From positions 12,450-45,916 of the forward strand of contig PMYN01000028.1 in assembly GCA_003171215.1 (NCBI GenBank): a stretch of 33,467 bases of DNA. Direction: 5' to 3'. Of this stretch, positions 23,511 through 32,590 are shown piece after piece (positions within the stretch are counted from its first letter, which is position 1; each line of letters starts with the position of its first letter). A model generated the notes under the pieces. The model saw only the letters and a program-made list of their open reading frames with translations, was not told the origin of the DNA and did not search any database. Origin of the DNA: Gemmatimonadota bacterium (GTDB taxonomy: Bacteria > Gemmatimonadota > Gemmatimonadetes > Gemmatimonadales > Gemmatimonadaceae). The position numbers were made by a program, and so were the translations under genes.

Positions 23511-26099
23511 CTACTCCGCCTTCTGGAAGTCGAGTGCGGCCCCGCGCACCACGGCGCGCACGCGATCGCCGTCCTTGAACTTCCCCTCGAGGACGGCCAT
23601 CGCCAGCGGATTCTGCACCAGCCGCTGGATGGCGCGCTTCAGCGGCCGCGCGCCGAACGACGGGTCGTAGCCGTCGCGCGCGAGCAGCTTCTTGGCCTCG
23701 GGCGTGAACTCGAGCGTGATCTTCTTCTCGGCGAGCAGCTTGTCCATGCGCGCGAGCTGAAGATCGACGATGTGCTCGATGTCCGCCTCGCCGAGCGGAT
23801 GGAACACGATGATATCGTCGACGCGGTTCAGGAACTCCGGCTTGAAGTGCGCGCGCAACGCCTGGGTCACCATCGTCTCGACGAGCGCCCAGTCCTCGGT
23901 GCCCTGCTCGAGGATCGCCGTTCCACCGATATTCGAGGTCATGATGACCACGGTGTTGCGGAAGTCCACCGTGCGGCCCTGTGAATCGGTGAGCCGCCCG
24001 TCGTCGAGAATCTGCAGGAGGATGTTGAACACGTCGGCGTGCGCCTTCTCGATCTCGTCGAACAGGAGCACGGCGTACGGGCGGCGGCGGATCGCCTCGG
24101 TGAGCTGGCCGCCCTCCTCGTAGCCGACGTAGCCGGGCGGCGCGCCGATGAGCCTCGCGACCGCGTGCTTCTCCATGTACTCCGACATGTCGATGCGCAC
24201 CATCGCCTGTTCGTCGTCGAACAGGAACTCGGCGAGCGCGCGCGCGGTTTCCGTCTTGCCGACGCCGGTGGGCCCGAGGAAGATGAACGAGCCGATCGGA
24301 CGGTTCGGATCCTGGAGCCCCGCGCGCGAGCGCCGCACCGCGTTCGCGACGGCGTGCACGGCTTCGGGCTGCCCCACCACGCGGCGCGCGAGCTCGGCGT
24401 CGAGCTTCGTGAGCCGCTCCTTCTCGCTCTCCATCATTCGCGTGACCGGAATCCCGGTCCACTGTGCGACGATGTCGGCGATGTCGTCCGCGCCGACCTC
24501 CTCCTTGAGGAAGCGCGCGCCGCCCGACTGCTGCGAGGCGAGCTTCGACTCCGTGTCGCGCAGCTCCGCCTCGAGCTTCGGCACCGTGCCGTACTGGATC
24601 TCGGCCGCCTTCCCGAGATCTCCGGTGCGCGTCGCCCGCTCGACTTCGGTGCGGGCCTCTTCGATCCGCTGCTTGAGCTTGCCGACTTCGCCGAGCGCGT
24701 TCTTCTCGTTCTGCCAGGTCGCCCGCATCGACGACGCCCGCTCCTTCAACTCCGCGAGTTCGCGTTCGATGACCGCGCGGCGCTCCTTCGACGCCGCGTC
24801 CTTCTCCTTCTGCAGCGCCTGCCGTTCGATCTCGAGCTGCACCACGCGGCGTTCCACCTCGTCGATCACCTGCGGGAGGGAGTCGATCTCGATGCGCAGG
24901 CGGCTGGCCGCCTCGTCGACGAGGTCGATGGCCTTGTCCGGCAGGAAGCGGTCGCCGATGTAGCGGTTGGAGAGCGTCGCGGCGGCGACGATAGCCCCGT
25001 CGGTGATGCGCACGCCGTGATGCGATTCGTAGCGCTCCTTGAGCCCGCGCAGGATCGCGATCGTGTTCTCGACCGTCGGCTCGCCCACGTACACCGGCTG
25101 GAAGCGCCGCTCGAGCGCGGCGTCCTTCTCGATGTTCTTGCGGTATTCGTCGAGCGTGGTCGCGCCGACGACGCGCAGCTCCCCGCGCGCGAGCATCGGC
25201 TTCAGCATGTTGCCCGCGTCCATCGAGCCCTCGGCCTTTCCCGCGCCGACGAGCGTGTGCATCTCGTCGATGAACATCACGAACTGTCCTTCGGCGCTCG
25301 TAATCTCCTTGAGCACGGACTTGAGGCGCTCCTCGAACTCGCCGCGGAACTTCGCGCCGGCGATGAGCGCGCCGAGGTCGAGCGACACGAGCCGCTTGTT
25401 CTTGAGCGATTCGGGGACGTCGCCGTTCACGATGCGCTGGGCGAGCCCTTCGGCGATGGCGGTCTTGCCGACCCCGGGCTCGCCGATCAGCACCGGATTG
25501 TTCTTCGTGCGGCGCGACAGCACCTGGATCACGCGGCGGATCTCCTCGTCACGGCCGATGACCGGATCGAGCTTCCCCTTCCTCGCCATCTCGGTGAGGT
25601 CGCGCGTGAACTTCTGCAGCGCCTGGTACTGGTTCTCGGGATTCTGGTCGGTCACCTGGTGCGCGCCGCGCACCGACTTCACCGCGTCGGCGAGCCCCTT
25701 CGGGGTGACGCCCGCGTCGCGCAACAGCGCGACGCTGTCGGCGCCCTTGGTGCCCGCGAGCGCGAGCAGCAAGTGCTCGGTCGACACGAACTCGTCGCCG
25801 AACGCCTTGGCGAACTTCTCGGCTCCGTCGACGACGTTCGACAGTTCGCGCGAGAGCGTCGGACTCGCGTCACTCTGCTTGGGGTAGCGCGCGATCTCGC
25901 GGTCGATCGCCTGCGCCAGGGCCGGAATCGCGACGCCCAGTTTCTGGAGGATGGGCGCGACGATGCCTTCGTCCTGGTCGAGGAGCACGCGGAGCAGGTG
26001 CGCATCGTGCACGAGCGGATTTCCTTCGCGACGCGCCAGCGTGAGGGCGTCGTTCAGGGCGTCGGAGCTCTTTACGGTGAGGCGATCGGGATTGAGCAT
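23511..26099 (-). CDS. clpB: ATP-dependent disaggregase chaperone ClpB
   Basis: ClpB extracts and refolds aggregated proteins with DnaK. The 862-residue protein has the N-domain (two Clp repeats; [24 protein letters not shown]), the first AAA+ domain with Walker A GEPGVGKT at 206-213, a long coiled-coil middle domain, and the second AAA+ domain with Walker A GPTGVGKT at 609-616. [16 protein letters not shown] and the C-terminal [18 protein letters not shown] are present. The residue numbering of the first Walker A equals that of well-studied ClpB. The ATG at 26099 matches the family start and has no obvious ribosome-binding site. No CIRCE operator or clear heat-shock promoter is visible in the leader, which is filled by a heptamer array (26104-26164). 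It converges on the peptidase gene, 52 bp apart. Confidence 0.96.
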   Translation of the reverse strand: MLNPDRLTVKSSDALNDALTLARREGNPLVHDAHLLRVLLDQDEGIVAPILQKLGVAIPALAQAIDREIARYPKQSDASPTLSRELSNVVDGAEKFAKAFGDEFVSTEHLLLALAGTKGADSVALLRDAGVTPKGLADAVKSVRGAHQVTDQNPENQYQALQKFTRDLTEMARKGKLDPVIGRDEEIRRVIQVLSRRTKNNPVLIGEPGVGKTAIAEGLAQRIVNGDVPESLKNKRLVSLDLGALIAGAKFRGEFEERLKSVLKEITSAEGQFVMFIDEMHTLVGAGKAEGSMDAGNMLKPMLARGELRVVGATTLDEYRKNIEKDAALERRFQPVYVGEPTVENTIAILRGLKERYESHHGVRITDGAIVAAATLSNRYIGDRFLPDKAIDLVDEAASRLRIEIDSLPQVIDEVERRVVQLEIERQALQKEKDAASKERRAVIERELAELKERASSMRATWQNEKNALGEVGKLKQRIEEARTEVERATRTGDLGKAAEIQYGTVPKLEAELRDTESKLASQQSGGARFLKEEVGADDIADIVAQWTGIPVTRMMESEKERLTKLDAELARRVVGQPEAVHAVANAVRRSRAGLQDPNRPIGSFIFLGPTGVGKTETARALAEFLFDDEQAMVRIDMSEYMEKHAVARLIGAPPGYVGYEEGGQLTEAIRRRPYAVLLFDEIEKAHADVFNILLQILDDGRLTDSQGRTVDFRNTVVIMTSNIGGTAILEQGTEDWALVETMVTQALRAHFKPEFLNRVDDIIVFHPLGEADIEHIVDLQLARMDKLLAEKKITLEFTPEAKKLLARDGYDPSFGARPLKRAIQRLVQNPLAMAVLEGKFKDGDRVRAVVRGAALDFQKAE

Positions 26100-26103
26100 G
26101 GGA

Positions 26104-26164
26104 TCAGACGGCAGAGGGCAGACGGCGGACGGCAGCTGGGCGATCAGACGGCAGATGACAGCGG
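26104..26164. repeat. Heptamer array, GCAGACG class, in the clpB leader
   Basis: In-phase units TCAGACG, GCAGAGG, GCAGACG, GCGGACG, GCAGCTG (26104-26138) are followed after a phase shift by TCAGACG, GCAGATG, ACAGCGG (26144-26164). It starts 4 bp upstream of the clpB ATG and is inverted relative to the array at 26259-26312. Confidence 0.8.
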
Positions 26165-26258
26165 CAAGAGTGATACCAAGCAAAGTACGTCGTTCTGGCG
26201 TGGTCGCTGGCAGGATTTTCCGTACATCGCGCCTCGGCGGCACGCTGGTCTTATCCGC

Positions 26259-26312
26259 CGTCAGTCGTCCGCCGTCTCGTCTGCCGTCCGCCGTCCGTGG
26301 TCTGCCGTCTGA
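26259..26312. repeat. Heptamer array, CGTCTGC class, abutting a terminator
   Basis: Units CGTCAGT, CGTCCGC, a truncated CGTCT, CGTCTGC, CGTCCGC, CGTCCGT, GGTCTGC, CGTCTGA run without gap up to the left arm of the hairpin at 26312. It is the inverse of the array at 26104-26164; about 95 bp of unique sequence separates them. Confidence 0.8.
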
Positions 26313-26364
26313 AGTAGCACGCAAAAACGCCCGGACATCGTCCGGGCGTTTTTGCGTGCTACTT
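26312..26364 (-). terminator. Perfect 25-bp hairpin terminator containing the stop codon of the upstream gene
   Basis: The left arm 26312-26336 is exactly complementary to 26340-26364, with a 3-nt loop ATC. Each arm includes an A5/T5 run beside the GC-rich inner stem CGCCCGGAC/GTCCGGGCG, so it can end transcripts from either direction. The last Lys codon and TAG of the minus-strand gene (26359-26364) lie inside the arm. Confidence 0.88.
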
Positions 26365-26811
26365 CATCACGATCATCTTGTTCAGCAACTTCTGTCCATC
26401 GACCTCGAGCACGTATACGTACACTCCCGAGGCTGCTTCCTTTGACGTGTTGAGATAGTTCCCGTTCCAGTACGCGATGTACTGGCCACAGGGCACCAAC
26501 ACGTTCTGCAGCGGCTGACCCCCTGCCACGTTGCCCGCTCCGCCCTGAATCACCGGAACCGCGACGAGCTGCATCAGCACGTTGTAGATGCGCAGCGTCA
26601 CCTTGTACTGATGACTTGGGTCCGTGCAGGTCGGATATCCTCCGATACTGAACGGGATCCTCGTCTCCGGATTGAACGGATTCGGGTAATTCTGTTCCAG
26701 CTTGGCAACCGGACTTTTCTGTGCAGTCGCCGTACCGGCCTGCGCAGTTCCAACTCGTGGCATGAGAATGAGGGTCAGCACCACGCACAGTGCCGACCAA
26801 CGAAACCTCAT
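26359..26811 (-). CDS. Secreted stand-alone T9SS/FlgD-type C-terminal domain protein
   Basis: The 150-residue product has a clear signal peptide (about 1-23, ending GTAQA). It is followed almost directly by [19 protein letters not shown], the hallmark of C-terminal sorting-type (FlgD Ig-like) domains. It ends with [23 protein letters not shown]-like strands, the usual very C-terminus. Such domains normally sit at the end of large secreted proteins; here there is no cargo domain. Two Cys may form a disulfide. GGAG lies 6 nt before the ATG at 26811, and a near-consensus promoter lies about 110 bp upstream. Base composition is visibly less GC-rich than in neighbouring genes, which may reflect high expression or transfer. 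The role is unknown. Confidence 0.82.
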   Translation of the reverse strand: MRFRWSALCVVLTLILMPRVGTAQAGTATAQKSPVAKLEQNYPNPFNPETRIPFSIGGYPTCTDPSHQYKVTLRIYNVLMQLVAVPVIQGGAGNVAGGQPLQNVLVPCGQYIAYWNGNYLNTSKEAASGVYVYVLEVDGQKLLNKMIVMK

Positions 26812-26922
26812 GTTGTTCTCCGTTTAACTAGATAGGGGCTATGGAGCGAGCTCCTCAAAAGGTGAATGTCACTACTTCGGTCAGGAGTACTCTAACCCAT
26901 TCAGGCTGGGTACTCTAGTCCT

Positions 26923-26951
26923 ATCGTACTGACGGGCTGCGGGAGTGTCAA
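26923..26951 (-). promoter_or_regulatory. Near-consensus sigma70 promoter of the secreted domain gene
   Basis: On the minus strand a perfect TTGACA (26951-26946) and TACGAT (26928-26923) are separated by 17 nt. Initiation near 26916 leaves a leader of about 105 nt, in which GTACTCTA-type octamers (26887-26894 and 26910-26917) form an imperfect hairpin. It is the strongest-looking promoter in the window. Confidence 0.78.
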
Positions 26952-27003
26952 GCAACGCAAGCAACATGCTGGCAAGCAGTTGCCGGGAGTTTGGGGAGGC
27001 CGC

Positions 27004-28857
27004 TCATGACTTCCAGTGAAACGACCGAAGGTCGCCCCTCCTCCTGCTGACCCCGATTCGATCGCAGTACTCCAGAAACGGGATCAGATATTTTCTGCTA
27101 AGTCCAAGCGCCTCACGGAGTTGCGACGCCGTCTTGTCGGCGCCATCCGACGTCGCTTCCCGGAGCGAGGCGAGAAGCGACTCGACCGCCTTCACGCTGT
27201 AGTATCGGTCGGGAGCCACGCCCACCGCACGCCCCTCGCGTTCGAGCATGCGCAGCAGCGCCGGCGTCTCCTTGCCGAACTGGTCGGCCAGCTCGCCCAC
27301 GCTGAGAGGCGCGACTCCCCCGGCCTCGATCGCCACGGCGATCTCCGCGATCTTCGCCGCGTCCGCACCGGATCCGGCTTTCCATCCGGCCCGCGTCAGC
27401 ACGCCTCCGCGCAGCTCGATCTTTCCGCGCTCCGACAACTCGCGCACGAGGTCGTCGAACAGCACCTCGCTCGCCCGGATGCTCGACCGCGCGTGCTGCA
27501 ACGGAAGGCCGGCCTCGAGTGGATGCGCCTTGTGCCACGCGCGCACGTCCGCGGCCAGGCGGTCGCGCAACCGCGATCGCAGCGCGACATCATAGACCCG
27601 ATCGTCGAGCCGGAGGACGGCACGTGTCGCGTCGACGAGGCCCGTGACCTTCGCCGGCGGAATGCCGACGCGCACGGGAATGTCGCCAAGCGCGAGGCCC
27701 TGCCCCGCGCACTCCGCTGCGATCCACTCGAGACGCTCGGCATCGCTCGCGCCCGGAGAACGCCAGGCCTTCGCGCGGCGCGCCGGCGGCTGCGGGTCGG
27801 TGACGACGCCGCCGCCAATCGTCATCGCGGGACTCGTCGTGCGCAGCACGAAGCGATCGCCCGCACGTGCGACGATCGGTGCGTCGAGCGCGATGCGCAC
27901 GGGATGGATCGCCCCCGGTTCCACGCGGCCGGCCGCGGCGACGAGCCGCGCGCCCACATCCGACGTGCCCAGATGGAACCGCACTCGCGTGCGCACGCCG
28001 AGAGGTTTCGAGCCGTCGAGCAGCGCGACATCGGCGCGGAGGACGGCCGATTCCCTCCACGCCTCGTCGTTCGAGACGAGCACGCCGCCGTGCGATACCT
28101 CCTCGCGATCCACGCCCGCGAGCGCGACCGCCACGCGCGTGCCCGGCAGCCCGCGCTCGACCGCGGCGCCGTGCGACTCCAGCGAACGCACGCGGGCGGT
28201 TCCTCCGTTCGGAAAGAGCCGCACCGTCGACTCGCGATCGATCGCGCCGCTCCAGAGCGTGCCGGTGACGACCGTGCCGGTTCCCTTCACCGAGAACGCG
28301 CGGTCCAGTGGCAATCGCGTGAGGTCGCCGGCATTCCTCGATGGGACACCACCCGCGGCCGCGGCGAGTGCGCGGCGAATTGCATCGAGCCCCGCGCCCG
28401 TCGTCGCCGAGCACGGCACGATCCCGGCGCTCTCGAGCGCGGATCCCGCGAGCAGTTTCCGCACATCCTCGATGATGAGCGCGAGCCAGTCGCCCTCCAC
28501 GAGATCGCACTTGGTGAGCGCCACCACGCCGCCGCGCACGCCGAGCAGCGTGAGGATCGCGAGATGCTCGCGTGTCTGCGGCATCACGCCTTCGTCGGCG
28601 GCGATCACGAGCAGGGCGAGGTCGACTCCCGTCGCGCCGGCGAGCATCGTGCGCACGAACGCGTCGTGACCGGGGACGTCCACCACGCCGAGCGTTCCGG
28701 TGAACGATTCCTCGGCGAGCGCGAGCGGCGCGAAGCCGAGTTCGATGGTGATGCCGCGCCGCTTCTCCTCGGGAAGGCGATCGGTGTCCACGCCCGTCAG
28801 CGCCCGCACGAGCGAAGTCTTGCCGTGATCGATGTGGCCCGCGGTGCCGAGGATCAC
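27004..28857 (-). CDS. selB: Selenocysteine-specific elongation factor SelB
   Basis: SelB brings Sec-tRNA(Sec) to UGA codons marked by a SECIS hairpin. The 617-residue protein has G1 GHIDHGKT (7-14), [23 protein letters not shown], the NKCD-like TKCDLVEG, then EF-Tu-like domains II and III ([34 protein letters not shown]). A C-terminal set of winged helices ends [23 protein letters not shown], the SECIS-binding end typical of SelB. The GTG at 28857 overlaps the recO stop as GTGA. No selA, selD, tRNA-Sec or selenoprotein gene is in the window, so they must be elsewhere if the system is functional. Longer frames upstream of 28857 are antisense-phase extensions over recO. Confidence 0.95.
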   Translation of the reverse strand: MILGTAGHIDHGKTSLVRALTGVDTDRLPEEKRRGITIELGFAPLALAEESFTGTLGVVDVPGHDAFVRTMLAGATGVDLALLVIAADEGVMPQTREHLAILTLLGVRGGVVALTKCDLVEGDWLALIIEDVRKLLAGSALESAGIVPCSATTGAGLDAIRRALAAAAGGVPSRNAGDLTRLPLDRAFSVKGTGTVVTGTLWSGAIDRESTVRLFPNGGTARVRSLESHGAAVERGLPGTRVAVALAGVDREEVSHGGVLVSNDEAWRESAVLRADVALLDGSKPLGVRTRVRFHLGTSDVGARLVAAAGRVEPGAIHPVRIALDAPIVARAGDRFVLRTTSPAMTIGGGVVTDPQPPARRAKAWRSPGASDAERLEWIAAECAGQGLALGDIPVRVGIPPAKVTGLVDATRAVLRLDDRVYDVALRSRLRDRLAADVRAWHKAHPLEAGLPLQHARSSIRASEVLFDDLVRELSERGKIELRGGVLTRAGWKAGSGADAAKIAEIAVAIEAGGVAPLSVGELADQFGKETPALLRMLEREGRAVGVAPDRYYSVKAVESLLASLREATSDGADKTASQLREALGLSRKYLIPFLEYCDRIGVSRRRGDLRSFHWKS

Positions 28858-29630
28858 GCGTGCTCCACCGCCGCGCGAGAGGCGGCCTGCCCTTCCCACG
28901 TCACGAACGCGCGCAGCGGCCGGCCGTCGCCGAGGTGCTCCTCGAGGAATTCGCGCAGGAGCCGCTGGTGCGCGCGGCGTGTGGATGAGTCGGCGAGCGC
29001 GGACTCCGCGCCCGCGAGCCAGCAGCGCAAGGTCTCGCGCGCTTCCGCCGGAAGCGGGCGGCCGCGGGGCCCAAGGCGGGCGCAGCGTTCGCACAGCGCG
29101 CCGCCGGCGCGATGGTCGAACGTCAGGACATCGTTCGGGGCGAGATCCGCGTGGCAGCCGGCGCACTGGTCGAGCGAGGGAGCGAACCCGAGCTCCGCCA
29201 CGACGCGCCAAGCGCCGGCGAGCGCGAGGGCGGGCACCTCGTCCGGCGCGGCCTGTCCGATGGCGTCGAGCACAGTGGTGGCGGCGTCGTGCACGCGGCC
29301 CGAGTCGTCCTCCCGCGCGAAACGCAGGCAAAGTTCCGCGATGGCCGATGCCGCGGTGAATCGCGCGAGCGAACCGGCGAGCTCGCTCCGCGTGCGGGTC
29401 GCGTCGAAGCCGGCGAGCACGTGGAGATCGCGCGACGGGTGCACCCGCACGTGCGCGACGCCGCTGGTGAACAGGTCGATGGCGCTTCCGAACGGGCTTT
29501 TCGGCCGCCGCGCACCGCGCGCGATCACCGAGAGCACTCCCGCCTCCCGCGTCGCGATGCGGACGATGCGCGAAGTCTCGCGGTAATCGAAGGAGTGGAG
29601 GACGAGGGAATCGGACTCGATCAATCTCAC
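28854..29630 (-). CDS. recO: DNA repair protein RecO
   Basis: RecO anneals single strands and loads RecA at gaps with RecR. The 258-residue protein starts with the OB-fold segment VLHSFDYRETSRIVRIATREAG followed by RGARRPKSPFG. A helical domain follows. It has a zinc finger with C-x2-C (CAGC) and a second C-x2-C (CERC), as in many RecO proteins. The GTG at 29630 gives the typical N-terminus; no ribosome-binding site is clear. The stop overlaps selB as GTGA. The pairing recO-selB is not a known functional link and probably reflects operon packing. Upstream lies a large inverted repeat. Confidence 0.9.
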   Translation of the reverse strand: MRLIESDSLVLHSFDYRETSRIVRIATREAGVLSVIARGARRPKSPFGSAIDLFTSGVAHVRVHPSRDLHVLAGFDATRTRSELAGSLARFTAASAIAELCLRFAREDDSGRVHDAATTVLDAIGQAAPDEVPALALAGAWRVVAELGFAPSLDQCAGCHADLAPNDVLTFDHRAGGALCERCARLGPRGRPLPAEARETLRCWLAGAESALADSSTRRAHQRLLREFLEEHLGDGRPLRAFVTWEGQAASRAAVEHA

Positions 29631-29670
29631 GTCTGTAAACTACAACGGCATGGCGGTTTTCGGTTGTGAG

Positions 29671-29755
29671 TTATTGCAACAAAGGGGTTGAGTTAACGGT
29701 CCTTGGTCATTGGTCCTGGCCAAACACGGTTAACTCATCCCCTTCGTTGCGATAA
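29671..29755. repeat. Long inverted repeat with heptamer loop between btuB and recO
   Basis: The arms 29671-29700 and 29726-29755 are complementary at 26 of 30 positions (core GAGTTAAC/GTTAACTC). The 25-nt loop contains TTGGTCA TTGGTCC TGGCCAA, the same heptamer class as at 20807-20827. No T-run follows on either strand, so it is not an ordinary terminator. Confidence 0.8.
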
Positions 29756-29787
29756 CCGTTGACCGTGTGCTGTTGTTCGCTCGCGTC

Positions 29788-31758
29788 CTATTTCCCAATT
29801 CGAACCCCGATGAACACCATCCTTCCCGGCGCCGGGAAATGCGTGACCTCCTGATACTCCGCGCCGAACAGATTGTCGACGCGTCCCTCGAGCGACACGC
29901 CGCCCCTGATACGCGACGGGAGTGGTTGCACGAACGAGAAGTCCACTTTCGTGTAACCCGGCAGCGTCGCGGGCACCGCGGGATAGGGTACGTAGTCGCG
30001 GTCGGCCCGCTCGCCGACGTACGCGGCCACCAGCGTGAGCCGCGCGCCATTCGGGTAGGTCTGCAGCGCCGAGAGGTTCCACGCGTTCCGCGGCCGGCGA
30101 ATCAGCGGCTGGCCCGGGACGTACGACGCGCCGGTCGTCGAGTCGAATCCGATCCTCGTCGTCCGCGTGTCCGTGTACGTGTAGCTGCCGGAGAGCGTGA
30201 CGCCGAGCGCCGCCTTCAATTCTGCCTCGAGCTCCACGCCGTTCGCGTTCGCCGCCGCGACGTTGAAGTAGCTGGGCGTGCCGGACGGGGCGTTGCCGGA
30301 GTAGTCGATGATGTCGTGGAATTGCTGGAAGAATCCCGTCGCCTTGAGCGTCAGTCTTCCATCGGCCAGAAAGGTGTCCATGCCGAGCTCGGCGCTTCGC
30401 GCGTGTTCCGGCTGGAGGTTCGGATTCCCGGTCACGTAGCCCGTGGCGAAATTCTGGTAAAAGCTCGGCGCCGTGAACGCGCTCCCCACCGAAGCTCGCA
30501 CCCGTGCTTCACCGGAGAGCACGTACGCAACGCTCGCGCGCATCGTCTCGAACGACCCGAACGCGCTGTTCTTGTCGAGGCGGCCCCCCACGACGTACGA
30601 GAGCCGGCCCGTGGCGTCGCCGATCGCCTGCACGAACGTCGCCGAGTTGTGCCGAAGCGCCTCGAACGCGCCCGGTGAGTTGCCGTACTGGCTGAGCGAC
30701 AGCGAGGTCTGGTTCTCGCGGTCGCTCGCGATTTCCTCGCCGATCGTGAACACGCCGCGCGCGCCGTACCGGAGGTTCAACCGCGCGTCGCCGCTGCGGT
30801 GCGTCTCCACCGAGCGGGAAAAGTAGCCGAAGAAGCCCAGCGTGTCGGCCGGCGAATCGGGGCCGTTGTTCGACCGCGGCAGATATTCGTTGGAGGCGAA
30901 GGACACGCGGACATCGGCGCGATTGCCGAGCCTGCGCCCGGCGTCGAGCGACATCACGAGGCGATGATCCGTCTGCTCCGCGTTGTGATCGACCACGGAG
31001 CCGTCCGACGCGGTGGGATAGTGATAGATCTGCGACGACCAGCGCATGGCCAGGCGCACGTCGGTGTTCACGTCCGGAGCGACGCGCAGCGATGCGCTCA
31101 GCACGTCGTCCAGGAATCCGTTGTTGAACGGCAGGATGCCATCCGTGTACTGGTGCGAGCCGCTCAGCGTGAAGCCCGCGTTCAAGTCGCCGCCCGACCA
31201 GCCGAGCTCGTCGCGGCGTCCGCCTCGCGATCCCACGCCGGTGTACGCATGGGTGCTGAGCGGGCCCTGGCCGATTCTCGTGAAGATCTGCACCACACCG
31301 GCCACCGCGTCGGATCCGTAGAGGACGCTCGCGGGTCCCTGCACCACCTCGATGCGGTCCACGTTGTCGACCGTGAGCGACGCCCAGTCGAACGCGCCGC
31401 CCGCGTCGTTCACCGGCACGCCGTCGACGAGCACGCGCACGAAGTTGCTGTTCCCGCCGCGCAGAAAGAGCGAAGTCTGTGATCCAATCGGACCGCCCGA
31501 CACGACCTGCGCACCGGGCACCAGCCGCAGCGCATCCTCCACCCGGGTGATGCCCTGCGCGCGGAGATCGTCCCCCTTGAGGATCGTCGACATCGCGATG
31601 GGCGCTGCCGTCGCGATCGGAACGCGCGTGGCGGTCACGACCACGGCGGCGAGCGAGTCGTGCGGCGGCTTCGCGAGTTCCTGCGCGGCGAGCGGGCGTG
31701 TGGCGAGAACGGCAAACGCGGTTCCGAACAACGCGGTGGCGATGGTGCGGCGGATCAT
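29788..31758 (-). CDS. btuB: TonB-dependent outer-membrane receptor, vitamin B12 (BtuB) type
   Basis: The 656-residue protein has a signal peptide ending ATRPLAAQE and a TonB-box-like VVVTATR. The plug domain carries GITRVEDALRLVPGAQVV, FLRGGNSNFVRVLVDGVPVND and DRIEVVQGPASVLYGSDAVAGVVQI. A 22-strand-type barrel with alternating aromatic strands ends in GRMVFIGVRIGK. BtuB-type identity is inferred from plug sequence and from the btuC-btuD genes upstream on the same strand, 43 nt away. Ligand could also be another corrinoid or a siderophore. The ATG at 31758 has AGG and GGAG a few bases upstream. It is the last gene of the uptake operon. Confidence 0.85.
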   Translation of the reverse strand: MIRRTIATALFGTAFAVLATRPLAAQELAKPPHDSLAAVVVTATRVPIATAAPIAMSTILKGDDLRAQGITRVEDALRLVPGAQVVSGGPIGSQTSLFLRGGNSNFVRVLVDGVPVNDAGGAFDWASLTVDNVDRIEVVQGPASVLYGSDAVAGVVQIFTRIGQGPLSTHAYTGVGSRGGRRDELGWSGGDLNAGFTLSGSHQYTDGILPFNNGFLDDVLSASLRVAPDVNTDVRLAMRWSSQIYHYPTASDGSVVDHNAEQTDHRLVMSLDAGRRLGNRADVRVSFASNEYLPRSNNGPDSPADTLGFFGYFSRSVETHRSGDARLNLRYGARGVFTIGEEIASDRENQTSLSLSQYGNSPGAFEALRHNSATFVQAIGDATGRLSYVVGGRLDKNSAFGSFETMRASVAYVLSGEARVRASVGSAFTAPSFYQNFATGYVTGNPNLQPEHARSAELGMDTFLADGRLTLKATGFFQQFHDIIDYSGNAPSGTPSYFNVAAANANGVELEAELKAALGVTLSGSYTYTDTRTTRIGFDSTTGASYVPGQPLIRRPRNAWNLSALQTYPNGARLTLVAAYVGERADRDYVPYPAVPATLPGYTKVDFSFVQPLPSRIRGGVSLEGRVDNLFGAEYQEVTHFPAPGRMVFIGVRIGK

Positions 31759-31801
31759 CCTTCGGTCTCCAGCGATCGTTGAGGGTGCGGTGGAGCGAGG
31801 T

Positions 31802-32590
31802 TCACCGGGGCGCGCGATGCCGCAGCGGCACGAGCACCGGTGCGCCGACGGCGGGATCGCGCGACACGACGAGGGGCCATTCGTAGACCTGCTCGAGCAG
31901 GTCGCCGCGCATGACGTCGTCCGGCGTGCCGAACGCGGCGAGCGCCCCGGCGTGAAGCAATGCGATGCGCGTGGCGAACCGCGCGACGAGGTTGAGTTGA
32001 TGACTCACGAGCAGCACGGCGCGGCCTTGGCGCGCGAGCGCATCGAGCAGTTCGAACACCGCCATTTCGTGCGCCACGTCCAGGAACGCGGTCGGCTCAT
32101 CGAGCACGAGCGCGTCGCCGCCCTGCGCGAGGGCGCGGGCGATGCGCACGCGCTGCCACTCGCCGCCCGAGAGTTCGACCGTGCGGCGCCCCAGATAATC
32201 ACCGACGCCGGCGCGTTCCGCGGCCGATGCGATCGCCGCGCGGTCGTCCACCGTCTCGCCGCTCCACACACCGCCGTGCGCGTAGCGGCCGAGCGCGATG
32301 AAGTCGCGGACCACGAGCGGGAAGGCGGGCTCCTCGCGCTGGGGAACGAGCGCCACGCGTCGCGCGGCCTCGAGCCTGGAGAGCGTCCCGATCGGAATGC
32401 CGTCGAGCGAGATCGTCCCGCGCTCCGGCACGAGTCGGCCGAGCAGCGCGCGCACGAGCGTGCTCTTGCCGCTCCCGTTTGGTCCGACGATCGCGGTGAT
32501 CGCGCCGCGCGGCGCGTCGAGCGAGACGCCGTTCACCGCCGCCCGCTCGGTGCGCGAGTAGCGCAGCACGACGTCGTCGAACAGGATCAC
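31802..32590 (-). CDS. btuD: ABC transporter ATP-binding protein for cobalamin/siderophore uptake (BtuD/FecE type)
   Basis: The 262-residue ATPase has Walker A GPNGSGKS (36-43), signature LSGGEWQR, Walker B ALVLDEPT and the switch His in LLVSHQLN. The length and Q-loop region VPQREEP are typical of iron-chelate/vitamin B12 importers. The GTG at 32590 overlaps the btuC stop as GTGA. Upstream in-frame starts would read into btuC. It energises the permease encoded next door, at the cytoplasmic face of the inner membrane. Confidence 0.88.
   Translation of the reverse strand: MILFDDVVLRYSRTERAAVNGVSLDAPRGAITAIVGPNGSGKSTLVRALLGRLVPERGTISLDGIPIGTLSRLEAARRVALVPQREEPAFPLVVRDFIALGRYAHGGVWSGETVDDRAAIASAAERAGVGDYLGRRTVELSGGEWQRVRIARALAQGGDALVLDEPTAFLDVAHEMAVFELLDALARQGRAVLLVSHQLNLVARFATRIALLHAGALAAFGTPDDVMRGDLLEQVYEWPLVVSRDPAVGAPVLVPLRHRAPR

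Noticed and set aside
26100-26311. CIRCE or sigma32-type control element for clpB
   Set aside because: No TTAGCACTC-N9-GAGTGCTAA palindrome and no convincing heat-shock -35/-10 pair were seen in the leader.
24039-26312. Long open frame on the plus strand opposite clpB (about 757 codons)
   Set aside because: It is antisense to a fully conserved clpB, has Arg/Glu/His-rich composition without motifs, and is the expected by-product of high-GC third codon positions.
27016-29586. Long open frame on the plus strand opposite selB and recO (about 856 codons)
   Set aside because: It spans two well-supported genes on the other strand and shows low-complexity Arg/Ala-rich sequence without domains.
31759-31801. 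Cobalamin riboswitch before btuB
   Set aside because: Only 43 nt separate btuD from btuB, too short for a B12 riboswitch; it could exist upstream of btuC outside the window.
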